In this document: piece by piece, positions 23,001 through 34,797 of the stretch
How the letters are laid out: every line of letters starts with the position of its first letter
How positions within the stretch are numbered: the first letter of the stretch is position 1
Origin: Aquila chrysaetos chrysaetos
Taxonomy: Eukaryota; Chordata; Aves; Accipitriformes; Accipitridae
Length of the DNA stretch: 64,000 nt
NCBI RefSeq assembly: GCF_900496995.4
Contig: NC_044018.1
Location: 28,302,858 to 28,366,857, forward strand
Direction: 5' to 3'
Notes under the pieces: model-generated
Seen by the model: the letters and a program-made list of their open reading frames with translations, nothing else
What the model was told of the DNA's origin: nothing
Database searches by the model: none
Made by a program: the position numbers and the translations under genes

Positions 23001-26000
23001 TAAACACTGAGCATTACTGTTAAGATTGTGAATATTAGGAAAGAAGAGTGCCAGACTCATCAAACGGCAGGTGGATGAAAATGCAGTGTATCCTCTCTCA
23101 AGCAGACATGCGCGCGCACACATAGACCTCACGTGGAGTCTGTAATTATTTTGCTTATTCTCTAGAGTTCCCATAGGCCTTGTCTATGTTACTTTGCAAT
23201 ACAAACCAGGACTCTGATTCATTACTCAAACTTCACCATGGTGTAATCCTACAGATTTGAGAGGAGTTATCTTTGTGCCACTCTGAGGTAGTAAATCTGA
23301 CTTTCATTCACCCTGGACATCTGTGCATGACCTGTGGTGGATTTTCAGCCTTTGCTTCAATATGTTCACAGGCAAAGGGGACTAGCATTGAACAGTTTTT
23401 ATTTTTCAGTGACTTAATAAAAGATGCTTATTCACTTTGATGTTCTATCAAACATGAACATGTTCTATCAAGAAATTAATTAGTAGGTAATGTGTAAAAC
23501 CTCTAAAAGTCCCTATAACCCTCTATCCTCAGGCCTAATTTTCAGGGCATTTCTCGTTCTTACCTGGAAACCTCCGCTGATTCCAGCAGCTTCTCACTAC
23601 TCTGAAGGTCTCCAGGTCAATGTCTCCTGCCCTGCCAGGAGCAGTCAGAGTTGATTTTGGCTGTCAGTGTTACTAATATCTCGGAAACCTCTTCTGTAGG
23701 TCCAGTGCTTGGAGCAACAGAACAAGATCCTGACGACAAGGTGGAACTTCCTGAAGGATCAAGACAATTCCCACTCCGAGTTGGACATCAAGGCCATCTA
23801 CGATCAGTACATGAGCAAAATGAATCAAGAGATGAAGGCGCTCAACTACGAGCAGGAAAATCTTGAGTTGGAGCTGACAAAGGTCCTGAGCACCATGGAT
23901 AACTTTCGAAGCAAGTAGGTGTCTAGCCTAGCTGGGTATTACAAGGGGGAAGGTATCGGTTCAGCTGTGTGCACAAAGAGTAGTGTGGGATTGATTTAAC
24001 ACAGAAAGTCTGTTATTCCCAGGAACAAATTCCTAGTTTGGTGTGCACAGAACTGCGTATTTGAGAAGTTAGCATCCTAGCCTTTTCCTGATTAACTAGA
24101 GATGAAAGGAAACCCATAAAAAGTGAAATACCAAAGAGTGCAGGGCATCTGAGAAATGCCTCAGGCCAGAAAACAGCTCTGGGGAACAGTATTATCAGGA
24201 ATGACAGCCACTAAAACAGAGAAATATTTATTCTCCATGCTTTTGCCACAAACCAGAACTTTCTCCCCAAACCACTTTATGGCTCTAGGCTGCTTCATAC
24301 TAACAAACATCCCTTCCTTTCCGCCTTCACCCCACAACATTCAATGCAAAATTCTGCTTTGACCAAAAAATCAGACTTTTACCCAGAAAACCTCTTGACA
24401 GAAAATACTGAGGCAGCTGAAAGTTTAAGGGAGGACCAGCTGCCACGTGCTTATCGCTGCTTTTGCCAAGAGCTTTGAGATCTTCAGATAAGAGCATTTG
24501 AGATGTGCCATGGCTCATTCAAGAAGACAATGCTTTTCTTATTATCGGTGTCATTTGCATACCACAGATGAATCCACAATTAGATACTTTCCCTTACAGT
24601 TACACCCATCTGCCTACACAAGATCTCTGGAGTCTTCCATGCTGATTTGTAGCAGAGAGCCATGTATGGGCCCTGTCAAAACAGAACAGTGATGCTAAGG
24701 GACTACCTTCTGCTGGCACTGATAGACATCACTGTAGTAATAGCCCAAACCTGTTCCTGAGGTACGAAGTGATGCATAAATAATAACAGTGCCCTCTCCG
24801 GGGAGTTTAGCCCAAGGATCTTAAAGCTCTTTGTAGCCTTTGATTAAACCAGCCACTCAACGTATCTGCAAATTAGGGGAAGGACCGATACCTCCACTTT
24901 ACGGACATATTAACGGAGACACAGCAGTTAAATGTCTTACTCCAGCTCCCAGCGCAAGCTGGTGGCAGAGCAGGAATAAGAACTAGGAGTTTGGTTCTTG
25001 ACCTTATGCTGAAATCATTATGCTCAGCATCCTTCAAGAAGTGACGCACTGATACCCAGGTGCCCAGAAATACCTAAATTCCTTGCGATGGGTGTCTGTC
25101 TGCTCTTTGTTTGGATGCTGGTTTCACTACAAGACTTAGGCTCACTGATGCTTGCATTGCTGACAGGTAGAAACCCTGAGCTCAGATCAAAGCCACAATA
25201 TGGATTATGCCATTTACTCCCTGCCCTAAAAAGGTTAAAGCCTGTCATCCCTCTCTGGAGCACTTGGTCTTCCTTGCACTTCCCCAAGGAAGTAACTGCT
25301 CTGTGGCCCTGCAGTTATAAAAGATACTTCTTGGTTTATTCCCTGACAGTCAGGAAAACCCAGGTAGGAAAATGGCTGGGCTGGTGGAGAAATGTCAGAT
25401 CAGTCAACCATATCTGCTCTCACAGTTTGTACTCATATTTGTGTTCAGTAATTGTCTCATTAATTGCCTGCGCCTGGCACTTCATTTATTTTTCAACCTG
25501 ATTACTTAAGGATTTGTGCTTACACAAACATGCTATCTGTGTGTTTCCCCCTACCGTTTGATTTTCTTGGGCAGTTACTACCTAGTTGGACAACGGGATA
25601 AGATATGATAGGGATGCTACAACCCTCAAAATTAAAAAAAGAGACTGACTAGAGGAACAGGACCCACCCCACACCCAACACACACAGAAGATAAGGATGC
25701 AGCATATGCACATGTGCAGTATTAGACAGCAGAGAATCCACAAAGGGCACCAGCTTACAACTAGCCCAACTGTCGGTCTTGAGAAGAGTTCCCGTTTTGT
25801 GGGACTACACAGCCATGGGAAAACAGTGTTCAGAAATTACACTGCTCCTCAAAGCACTTCTCCCTCATTTGTGGAGCCTTCCCCTTCCGCTTTCTCCCAT
25901 TTGTGAGCTGCAAGGCACGAGCCCTGCCAGGGGTGACCTAAGCAGCAAAACCCACCCTGTCATTGGGTACTGTTAACACCCAAAGCCAGTGCAGGTGGAT

Positions 26001-29000
26001 TTCTGTGACAGCGACAATGCACTGTGCTGCTCCCAGCAGTTAGTGATTCACAGGGAGAGAACTGCTGCTTCTGCTGAGCCTTCTCCAGGCAGCAATCCAA
26101 CCCCATCCTAACCCACACTGGCTCTGTTGAGTCCTGCACGCTGCCTTCGAGAAGGCTGCCTCAGCCCAGTTGTTTTTCTGGAGCAAATGGTCTGTCTAAA
26201 CCATGCAAATTTTGGAGACTTCCAACTCCTCTGGAGGTTTCTTTTCCCAAGGGAATTTTTTGGGGGGAGGAAAAGCTAATAACTTCACTGGCAAATTTAA
26301 CTGGTTATGTTCTCATCCAAGCTGCGGCACTCCAGATGAAACATGCCAGGCACACGGTGATGACCCAAGCAGGCTGCTGCCCAACAGATCACTTAAGATG
26401 TGAAATCTACCTGTCAGTGCCCCTCTGCAAGGCCCTAATTTGTCTGTTTTCTCTGTCCAGGGACTGCTTTCCAAAACCATACAGGAGATTTAACTAGCTG
26501 AGATACTTGCGCCTCCTTCTCAAATTAGGTTGTCATTGACCAGCAATTGCAAACGCAGAGAAGAATGGAGAGGGGATAGGGAAGCTGGTTGGAGGCTGGC
26601 ACAGCATCTCAAACCCTGCTTCTTTAGGAAGTCAAGCTAAAAATCAAATACTGAAACATACCTGAATAGGGATAACTGCCCAGAGGTGCACATCTGTACA
26701 AGTGTTTGCTTCAGCTCCCCACATGTGTGATTTGCACATGCAAAGACCCATTTGAATGAGAAGGCTGGGAATTTTTGCCTATGCTGACCTACTCTGGTGT
26801 GGCACTGGGTAGATACTGCAGGAAAATATGGGGCATACAGCCCTTAGGGGATCCATTTCTGAGATCCAGGGATTGTATTAGTCAAATCTTGCCACCTGAA
26901 GACTGCCACCAGGCAGTCAACACCCCTCTACCTTCAACCTCTGCAGCTGGTTTTCAGCTACTTCCTGCCCCATTTCCTTGCTTTGCAAGACGAAGACTGA
27001 CTTAATTTTATGTCACCAGGCTCAGGTCCATCCCACCACTATATCTTCACACTAAAGTAGTCTTGAAGGCACATCCAGAGAGGAACATAGGCCTGCCTCG
27101 GATTTGGTTCACCTCTGATTTTGCTTCACTGTCTATGGAAGGAGCCCAAGGCAACCAGACGCCTGTCTCAAGCGTGTCTTAAGTGCATGAATTGAGATGG
27201 GATGGATTTATGCCTTAATGCATGACTGCTTGAGGATTATCTCTAAGAAGATAAATGCTGTAATGTGTTTGTGGAATGCTCCATCCACATGTGAGTCACC
27301 TCCCAGCCGCCAGGTCCCTCCAGAGCCGTGCAGTGAGCATGTTTGGCTGGCTGGGCCTGCTCTCTTTCACTCGAGTGTTGTTTGTTCAATATGCAAGATT
27401 ATGTCAGCGCCCGGCAATGTGTGAAGCTGCTTCAGCAGGCTGGGACAGACTGGGATTGGGCTGAGATGCAGTGAGGATGAAGGAAGAGTGGCAGGCTGTA
27501 ATTAAGCTCAGTACATAGTTGCTGGCAGCAAGGCTAACATTCCAGCTAAAGAGCAGAGAAACCAGACAGGTAAATCTCGTTAGCCACGCTAACTGCCCTT
27601 ACAAAAGCAGGCAAGGAGAGGGCAATTTTAACACCATGGGGGTACTCCAGAGGAATCTTAGAAGTGCCTAAATGTAGAGCCTGCGACTGTCAGATCCCCT
27701 CCATGCCCTCACTATCCCCTCTGTCGAGGGAGCAACAGCTCCACAGAGCTGTTTTTGATATTTCAGGTCAGCTCCTGAGCATGACTTACCTCCTTCCCCT
27801 GCAATGTGATCCCCTGTGCTGTGTTCCCAATTCCTTCTCCTCTTTCTGCTCCTAGGCACAGCTCCTCTTTCTCCTAAAGGTTTGTACAACAGCAGGGAAG
27901 GCTTTCGAGAGTAACTGCAGTGATGATGCACCAGACCACCAAACAATAGAATATGGCTGTCATTCCTGATTTTATCATCATCAGTCTGTTAGGAGATGCC
28001 ATTTTACCTCATTCCCAAAGGTCTCAGCCTTCCCCATATCAGCTTGGTGACATCTATAAGTAGCAATGAAAGGTTTAATTCACAGCTTGGAAATGCTATG
28101 CGCACATTAGGCTAAGAGGAGCCTGAGGTATCATGGAAGAGCAGGGAAGCTGCGACCTTGCTGAGAGCGCAACCTGCTCTGGTCTCAGCAGAAGAGCCAA
28201 CACTCCCAAAGTGTGTCCAGCAGTGCAGTGGGAGATACCAAACATCCATCACATAATGCTCCTGCATGGCAAACAAACCAACCTCTGCTGGTCACACACC
28301 AGGCCCAAAGGAGACCCTGTGGCTTCCTGGTCAGATACCTGCTTTTAGCAACACCAGGGCTAGCCACATGCTCATCCGAAGTGCCAACAAGGGTTGGTGT
28401 GTTCCCTAAACTACTCTCTCATGTCTGCTGCTGGCCATCAAGAAATGCATTTGCCCCTGGACTAAGTCTTTGCTATCCTGGTCCTGCCTTATCAAACCTG
28501 TTTTTAAACACCTGCAGGGTTGGTTCCTCTGCCGGATATTTAGCCATTAGGACTCCACCCTATCCCGTCCGGTTTTTGTTACCTTCTGCTCTGTGGGCAC
28601 TGTTTTCCATGAATTGCTTTGCCAGGTCCTGTGTTACTTCACAAATTGTGCTACATTTAGGATAAGTTATGACACTAGTCCAGTATTCTCGGAATTTTCA
28701 CAAGTCAAAGTTTTCTCCCTTGAGAAGACTCTCAGACTCTGGAAATTAAATTATGAGGATACCTGAAAGAAACAGAAGAGGAAGGCTTAGGGTGAAAATT
28801 TAGGAGTCTTTGGGCATGCAACTGGGTTTCGCAGAGAATAACTCACCACACCCCACTTCTCCATGCCTACTCTCTCTTTCTGTGGCAAATGTGAGGTAAC
28901 CTGAGGTTGCTTAGCCCTCAAATTAAATAGAATTAAAGATACCTCCTCTCTACTCTGGGGCTCTTCAGACTTAAGGTGCTCATGGTGTTACTACAGAGCA

Positions 29001-29836
29001 GCTGGCATGTGGCAGCTTGTTATCCTCTCTCTTGTCCAAGATGCCCACACCTAGGAGATACCTCTCCTTGCTGTCTAGCGTATGTCAAGGAGGTGGGACA
29101 TCACAGTACAAGCAGAAAGTTTCAAAACCAACGCTTTTTGAGGCCAGAAAGACAACCTTAAGCATCCCAGAGGCTTTCACTATGTACAATTTCTTACTGC
29201 TTTTTCCACTCTCCTTAGATACGAGGATGAAATTCGCCTCTGTAGCGGCATGGAATACACCTTCACAGAGCTCAAAAAGGTCAGTGGCAAGAGAAGCTTT
29301 TCATCGGGACAGGCTCTACACCAGCTCTGCGTAGTCACAGAAGAGCCTGGAGAGGCAAGATGGTCCACGCTCAGCTAAGACAGTCCAGAGCTAGCTCTGG
29401 ACTGAGTCCTTGTACCACAGATGTTTTGTGGGGTAATAAGGTCTTGAGGAGGACAGTAGAGTGGTGAACACCATCACCATTTCAATTGGAAAAGTACAAG
29501 TGAGTCTGGGCCACTTGTAAAGTGGCCACAGAAAAGCCCCACGGCTCTTGGCAGAAGCACTTGGGGGTCAGACCATGCCTGCACCCAACCACATTGCAAT
29601 TACACTGGCCAGACCTGGCCTGGAGGGGTCTGTACCCCAGGACCCTCCAAGACAACACCTCTCCTCCCTGGCATGTTTTCTCTCAGATTGACATCATAGG
29701 TTGGGAAAGGCTGGAAACTGATAAATGTGTTTGCTTTTGTTTCCTGTCACATGGCCACACCCTGTTTAAACATCCCAACCCTGACCTAGCTGCATTTGAA
29801 TATCAGCTGAAATGGGAGGCTTTGTGCACAGCCTTT

Positions 29837-29876
<40 letters not shown>

Positions 29877-32800
29877 AAGATGCAGGAATGCAGGGTACTA
29901 TTAGACAGAGGAAACATTCTCCACAAATGATCATTATGGCTAATTGCATGTTTTCCCTGACACACTCATCAGCCAGTAAGGGCAGTTCTGGTGACTTCTG
30001 TGGATGGCATCAGAGTTTTCAATAACCCATGCTTTTTGTGGTGAACAAAAGATGAGTGGGTATGGACCAGCCCTGCCTGTTTCCTTCTCCACCCTACCTC
30101 ATTTGAGACTTCCACCAAAGCACTTGCTCAAAAAAATAAAAAAAAAAAAACCTGCAGAGGAAAAAGGTCCACAAAGGAACCTCCCTACTTGTAGAGCAGA
30201 AGAGCAGTTTCACAAGTACCTGCCAATAAATAGCAAGCAGGACACTTGCTGGGGGAGTGGTGGCAGGGGGAAGACTTCTTGCTACAAACTCAAAGACAAA
30301 CTATTGATTAATACACTTTCCATCTCCTGTAGGATTTAGATGTGAGCTCCTTGCATAGAACTGAGCTGGAGGTAAAACTCAACGGGCTCAAAGAGCTGAT
30401 GGATTTGAAAAAAACCATCTATGAGCAGGTAAAAATGCATTTGGGAGAGTGGCCTGGGAACACACAAGCTACCATGCAAAAAAGTGACATTTTTGTGGGC
30501 AGTTCCACTACAGAGAGGGCATTGTTCCAGATTTATGCCAAAATGAGAGCTTGTCCAGGGGAGTTGCATGGTGTTGCAGACAACTATTAGATGGCTTAAG
30601 GCAGGGTCTCTTGAGCTAATCCCCTTCCCTTAATTAAACCAGCTCCATTTTAAATTTGATGAGGATGTTCCTCCTGCCCCACAGCTACTGCAGGGAGGCT
30701 GCTCCAGCAGGTCTCCCCTCTAACAGTCCAGAACCCCCATCTAACTCCTGAGCTGGCTGGTTTTGGGCTCAGCTCTTAACCCCCACTGATAGTGTTTGCC
30801 TTGATACCAAGTTCCCCAGGTCATGAGTGAGCTGAATATTATTCTATTCAGATTCAGAGGAGGGGCTCAACAAGAGACAAACTGTGGTGAAACTGGGTGA
30901 GGTGCTGGATGCTCTTTAACACAATCCAACATACTCCATTTCCACTTAAATGAGAAGTGTGCAGTTAGGTATGATTTCACCAAGGGGGTGAAGAATACAG
31001 AGTCTGCAGTCCTTCAGACAAACCCAAAGGCTGCAGCGTGCCTGTATCTACTCAAACAGGGTGAAGCGATTACAGCCACTTACTCAGAGCCTGTAAAATG
31101 TTACCAAGCAGGCTCAGCCGTGTTTTGGGAATACTAATGATTCGTCTAAATTCTACCAATACAAACAATTAAAATGCTTGACAGAGGAATGTTAACATTC
31201 CTTGTGGGGAAGCTGAGGCACAGAGAGGCAGAAGGACCTGCATAATATCTGAACTGCATTAGAACACATGCTCTGCCTGCAACTAACCATGAAGCCTTAC
31301 CTTCCTTAAAATTATAAGATTATTCCTCGTGCAAGGCAATTCACAGGGGTAGTTGGAAATCAGATCCTGCTGTGAGGATCTTCTTGAGCTGAATTCCTCC
31401 AGGTTCCACATTGCTGTCCTGGCAGAAGGCTGCATTTTTTTTACCCATGCTTCATGTAAAGAAATTACCCTCCACCTCTCTCTCTGCCCCCTCCTCTCAA
31501 TAGCTTGTTTTCAGGTTAGTCATTTTCTCGCCTGTACCTGTTGATTTGACTGACATCAACATATAAGCACACATATCCAGTGGAAGGGCAAATGAGGAAA
31601 ACTTTGCTTGACAGTTTTGCTCACAGCTTGTTGCTATGAATCAGAAGAAAATCCCAGCCTCAATCCTCATTAATAAACCACCAGGTTTTTTGGTTTGGGG
31701 TTTTTTTTTTTCCCCTCCCCTGGCAGAGGATGCTCAAGTATTTGCAATAAACATATGTTTTCTCATATAGCTATTAACCTGCTTAAAGATTAACAAAGAG
31801 GCTCAAGGATTAAACACCAGTGGGAAAAAATACACTGATAATCCTTCTCTTTGGAAGAGTGGTGGGGTATTTTTCTATTATCCATGAATCACCATATCAG
31901 GGTGCCCTTTGTTTCCCCAGTCAGGGGAAGGCAAGGCAAACAAGGTATACAAATGCTTCTCTAAAGAGATTAGAGCCCTCAGCACAAAAGGGAAGAACAA
32001 AAACATCAAGATGAAAGGTAAATGATGGGGAGAGATGTATGCTGCTCTTTTTTAACACTGGTGTAAATCAGAAGCAACTGCAGATACCGATAAGAGTGAC
32101 ACCCCTGCAGGAACAGTTTGAGGCTGGGGGGGGGAGCTGCCAAGTGAATGTGTACGCCATCTGCTCAACATCAAGTCATGTCTCGCCTGGATACAAACCA
32201 CCCAGGAGTGCAGTTTACAGGCACGGATTAAGAGTCCTTTTTAGGTTCACTGAGGGCAGTCTGCATTCATCATTGTTTGGCTCCTCTTTCTAAAGCTGTG
32301 ACCGAGTCAGCTATCAAGAGCAAATATCCCAGTCAGCTTGTGTGTGCATGTTCCTGCTTCCCCCATGCTGGCTTGAGTTTCCCCAGCATATGAGAGCAGT
32401 ACTGGGGACTGGAATAGGTCTGCAAGTGACAGATGTGTTCAGAGAAGAGTCCTGTTTCTCCTTTCTCTAACTAGACACAAAGCAGACTATAATAACACCA
32501 GTGGCAGCCACAGCCTCCCTAGATACTGAAGCAGAGCTCAGCAAAGGCATCTTCCTAGCACCACCAGCCTGCAAAATGATTGACACTGCCCTAATTCTTG
32601 CCCAAGACATACATGCCCACCATCCCAATATTGATATTGAAGCATGACCATCAGTTCAATTAACCTGCTCCTGATGCAGTAGAAATGCACTACTTTGTCA
32701 GACTCTTAACAGATTGTATCCAAAGGTCCCAAACCAACACCCTACGCTGAGTCTGGATTTTATGGAGAAAATAATACCAGCTTCCAAACTTCAGAGACTG

Positions 32801-34797
32801 AAAACCTAGGAAATCTCACCATCTCCACACTGCATATGAAAGATGCTTTGCCTAGCTAACAACAGCAGATCTGCCAGGGTTCAGGACTCTCCTGGCTTGT
32901 AGCTTTGTTGACTACTTGGTATCACAGTCCTGTCCTCTCTTTGCTATTCAGGAACTCGAGGAGTTGCTGACAGAAATTAAGGACATTTCTGTTATACTGG
33001 GAATTGACAATGCATGCAAACTTGATCTGAGCAGAATTGTGGAAGAAGTGAGGGCCCAGTATGAAGCCCTGGCTCTCCGGAGCTGGGAGGAAGCTGAAGC
33101 CCTTACCAGGAGAAAGGTATTTGTCTCCTTATCTGATTGATACTGGGGAGAGGCAGGGAAAGAAGAGGGAGAGAGATCAGCCTAGAAACTACAGGAATCA
33201 GCAAGATGTGGAGGGACACACTACACCTGGGAATGGAGGGAGGGACAGGGTGCTAACCCACATCGACTCCTCCTAACTCAGGTGTGTAAATTAGTAGTTT
33301 CATTGCTCTAGGCTCTCAATACTGTCAGTGGAGAAAGGCAAGGACATCTCCCAGTGGCAGCTTGTCCCACCTAAGATGCAAATGACCTTCCACTGGTGTC
33401 TCCTCCAAACAGAGGAAGAATGTGATTAACCCCAAGAGAGACTTGCTCTATACCTGGCACAGCTACAGCCAGAAGAAGATATGAGAATGAGCCCCCAATC
33501 CTTCCACACACCCACTATTTTTCCCCAGTTAGGCACTTCTCCTCAAGGGCAGTGGGAATCCTCCCAGATTCCGTTGCTACAGCAGAGGTGGTGTGCAGAT
33601 AACCCACTCTTTCATCTCTCCTGCAGCTGAATGAAGGAAGCACCCAGTCAGGCACTTACGGGGGTCACCTCCTTGACAGCCGACGGGAGATCGCAGACCT
33701 GAACATACAGATCCAGAAGCTGAGGTCCTGCATCGTGTCCCAAAAGAGCCAGGTGTGTCCTGGGGTGGGGGGACAAAACTCTGACATACAGGTCTGAAAT
33801 TACAACATACCTAACGCCTCCACCACCCTTCCCTTTACCCTTTGCAACACCAGTGCCTGTACTTAGAGGAGCATATCAAAGAAGCAGGAGAGCATGGCGA
33901 GATGGCCCTCAAGGATGCCAAAGCCAAACTGGTCAAGCTAGAAGAAGCCCTACAGAAGAGCAAGGAGGATATGGCTCATCTGGTGAAAGAGTATCAGGAG
34001 CTGATGAACATCAAGCTGGCACTGGATGTGGAGATCCTCACTTACAGGAAGCTGATGGAAGGGGAGGAGAGCAGGTAAGCTGCACTTCCTTGTGCCTGAA
34101 GAGGGGAAGGGATGCACCCAAACACCTAGGGAGAAAGCAGACATCCCAAGCTTTGAGCCTGGTATTGAAGGTTTGATCAAAGAAAGAACAAATTCCAGCA
34201 TTCCCCATACAGTTCAGCCCTGTTTCTGGCTCTGCAGTTTTCCTTAAGACTCCCCACATTGGACGGGTTCCAGCACTTCTCTAGATGATGCTTTGCCCAG
34301 ATGCTGCTGAGTTAGCCTTCATGATCCAGCCATGCACTTGGCTCTGCCCACATAGCTCAGCTCAAATGGGCCAAACTCCAGTCCTCTACATCTCTTTGGC
34401 ACTGCAGAGGTTAATATGTGTCCTCACACACTGTCCTTGCGTTCACAGCATGGAGCAACCAATACCCACAGTCATCAGCACCGTCCACTCCAGACCAAAG
34501 CACCGTAAGTGGTTTTATTCATACAACTTGGTTAAGCAGAGTGTGAATGAAACATTTCTAACCTCCCCCCTCTCATTCACCCCAACCTCTGCAGTTTCTG
34601 CCAGCACCTTGAGAAACTCCAAGCTGTTTGCAAGAGGAACAGGCAGCACCAATAGTGAGATGAAGCCAAATGGAGGCAGCACAAAGATACTGCTCTCTAG
34701 AAGCCACAGTGACAACTCAGCAACACCCAAAGCAGATGCCTTCATCAGCGGTGCCCGGCCAAAGCTCAGTTCCCTGCCCACAGAAGAATGCTCCTAG
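19773..34797 (+). CDS. KRT80: Keratin 80, type II (complete, 9 exons)
   Basis: Coding joins: 19773-20099, 23700-23914, 29219-29279, 30333-30428, 32952-33116, 33627-33752, 33854-34074, 34449-34504, 34595-34797. The sum is 1470 nt, in frame, 489 aa. All junctions are GT/AG. A short Ser-rich head ([10 protein letters not shown]) precedes a diverged helix-initiation motif ([19 protein letters not shown]). The rod spans about residues 90-403 and ends [10 protein letters not shown] Ser/Thr-rich tail of about 85 residues follows. KRT80-specific features shared with the human protein as recalled include the SLSSxEV head, KVQxLEQ, YEDEI...ME(F/Y)TF, KKDLD, LHRTELE.KL and KTIYEQEL, and the SAVQSR/STVHSR-like tail start. 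It would pair with a type I keratin in epithelial filaments; in mammals KRT80 sits near desmosomes and cell margins. It is divergent from the KRT7-like gene. Human KRT80 is 452 aa, so this protein is longer, mainly in head and tail. Confidence 0.93.
20100..23699 (+). other. KRT80: KRT80 intron 1
   Basis: 3.6 kb, donor GTAAGG, acceptor CTTCTGTAG. No coding signal was recognised. There is a short CA repeat near 22390 and a pair of identical TGTTCTATCAA words near 23441 and 23461. Confidence 0.88.
23700..23914 (+). CDS. KRT80: KRT80 exon 2 (coil 1A end, L1, coil 1B start)
   Basis: 215 nt, phase 0 in and phase 2 out. It begins [20 protein letters not shown] and ends STMDNFRSK with a split lysine codon. 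Donor GTAGGT. The (Q)D/N-rich middle has no close match in keratins 5-8, in keeping with KRT80. Confidence 0.95.
23915..29218 (+). other. KRT80: KRT80 intron 2
   Basis: 5.3 kb, donor GTAGGT, acceptor CTCCTTAG. It contains a relic MIR-like SINE (24815-25005) and an AP-1 consensus TGAGTCA at 27292-27298. No additional exon was recognised. Confidence 0.88.
24815..25005 (-). repeat. MIR/CORE-SINE-like relic, fairly long
   Basis: In order: ATCTTAAAGCTCTTTGTAGC (core), CCTCCACTTTACGGACATAT, GGAGACACAGCAGTTAAATG, then CTGGTGGCAGAGCAGGAATA. This is the reverse-oriented MIR order of motifs with many substitutions. Confidence 0.55.
29219..29279 (+). CDS. KRT80: KRT80 exon 3 (coil 1B)
   Basis: Exactly 61 nt. 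It completes the split lysine and reads [20 protein letters not shown]. Acceptor CTCCTTAG, donor GTCAGT. Placed by motif and splice sites. Confidence 0.95.
29280..30332 (+). other. KRT80: KRT80 intron 3
   Basis: 1.05 kb, donor GTCAGT, acceptor TCCTGTAG. It contains a 33-base poly-A tract at 29841-29873. Confidence 0.9.
29841..29873. repeat. Poly-A tract, 33 bases
   Basis: Uninterrupted A run inside KRT80 intron 3, preceded by CAGCCTTTACAT. Confidence 0.98.
30333..30428 (+). CDS. KRT80: KRT80 exon 4 (coil 1B)
   Basis: Exactly 96 nt, phase 0. It reads [20 protein letters not shown] then [12 protein letters not shown]. Donor GTAAAA. The LHRTELE block is the signature I used to prefer KRT80 over other type II keratins. 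Confidence 0.95.
31205..31275 (-). repeat. MIR-like SINE fragment
   Basis: GGGGAAGCTGAGGCACAGAG followed by AGGCAGAAGGACCTGC is a good match to the reverse-oriented MIR core end (GGAAACTGAGGCACAGAGAGG). Confidence 0.55.
32054..32085. repeat. Relic repeat fragment with GGTGTAAATCAGAAG
   Basis: ACACTGGTGTAAATCAGAAG then CAACTGCAGAT resembles an arm of the old palindromic repeat (GGTGTAAATC core) also seen near 44.0 kb. Short. Confidence 0.3.
32952..33116 (+). CDS. KRT80: KRT80 exon 5 (L12 and start of coil 2)
   Basis: Exactly 165 nt, phase 0. It reads [20 protein letters not shown] then [20 protein letters not shown] and ends EALTRRK. Donor GTATTT. The SVxLGxD variant of the usual SVVLSMDN is shared with KRT80. 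Confidence 0.95.
33117..33626 (+). other. KRT80: KRT80 intron 5
   Basis: 510 nt, donor GTATTT, acceptor TCCTGCAG. Nothing else was seen. Confidence 0.9.
33627..33752 (+). CDS. KRT80: KRT80 exon 6 (coil 2)
   Basis: Exactly 126 nt, phase 0. It reads [20 protein letters not shown] then [20 protein letters not shown] and SQ. Donor GTGTGT. Size as in other type II keratins; EIADLN.(R/Q)IQKLRS matches KRT80. Confidence 0.95.
33854..34074 (+). CDS. KRT80: KRT80 exon 7 (coil 2 end, helix-termination motif)
   Basis: Exactly 221 nt. It begins [20 protein letters not shown] and ends with [27 protein letters not shown], the helix-termination motif. Donor GTAAGC, phase 2. The usual Ile-Ala before Thr-Tyr-Arg-Lys is Ile-Leu here. 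Confidence 0.95.
34075..34448 (+). other. KRT80: KRT80 intron 7
   Basis: 374 nt, donor GTAAGC, acceptor GTTCACAG. No internal feature. Introns 6 (33753-33853) and 8 (34505-34594) are shorter and equally plain. Confidence 0.9.
34449..34504 (+). CDS. KRT80: KRT80 exon 8 (tail start)
   Basis: 56 nt joined in phase: it completes AG+C (Ser) and reads [18 protein letters not shown] plus one base. Donor GTAAGT. Human KRT80 has a similar M-S-P...TVVSAVQSR segment here. Confidence 0.88.
34595..34797 (+). CDS. KRT80: KRT80 exon 9 (tail and stop)
   Basis: 203 nt from acceptor CCTCTGCAG to TAG at 34795-34797. The tail is Ser/Thr/Lys-rich ([20 protein letters not shown]) and ends SLPTEECS. It contains no Gly-loop repeats like those of epidermal keratins. 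Confidence 0.9.

Larger units (their letters stand above)
30429..32951 (+). other. KRT80: KRT80 intron 4
   Basis: 2.5 kb, donor GTAAAA, acceptor CTATTCAG. It contains relic repeats at 31205-31275 and 32054-32085. No other exon was recognised. Confidence 0.88.

Noticed and set aside
23441-23472. Two copies of TGTTCTATCAA in KRT80 intron 1
   Set aside because: An 11-base direct repeat 20 bp apart is too short to support a mobile element or a regulatory array.
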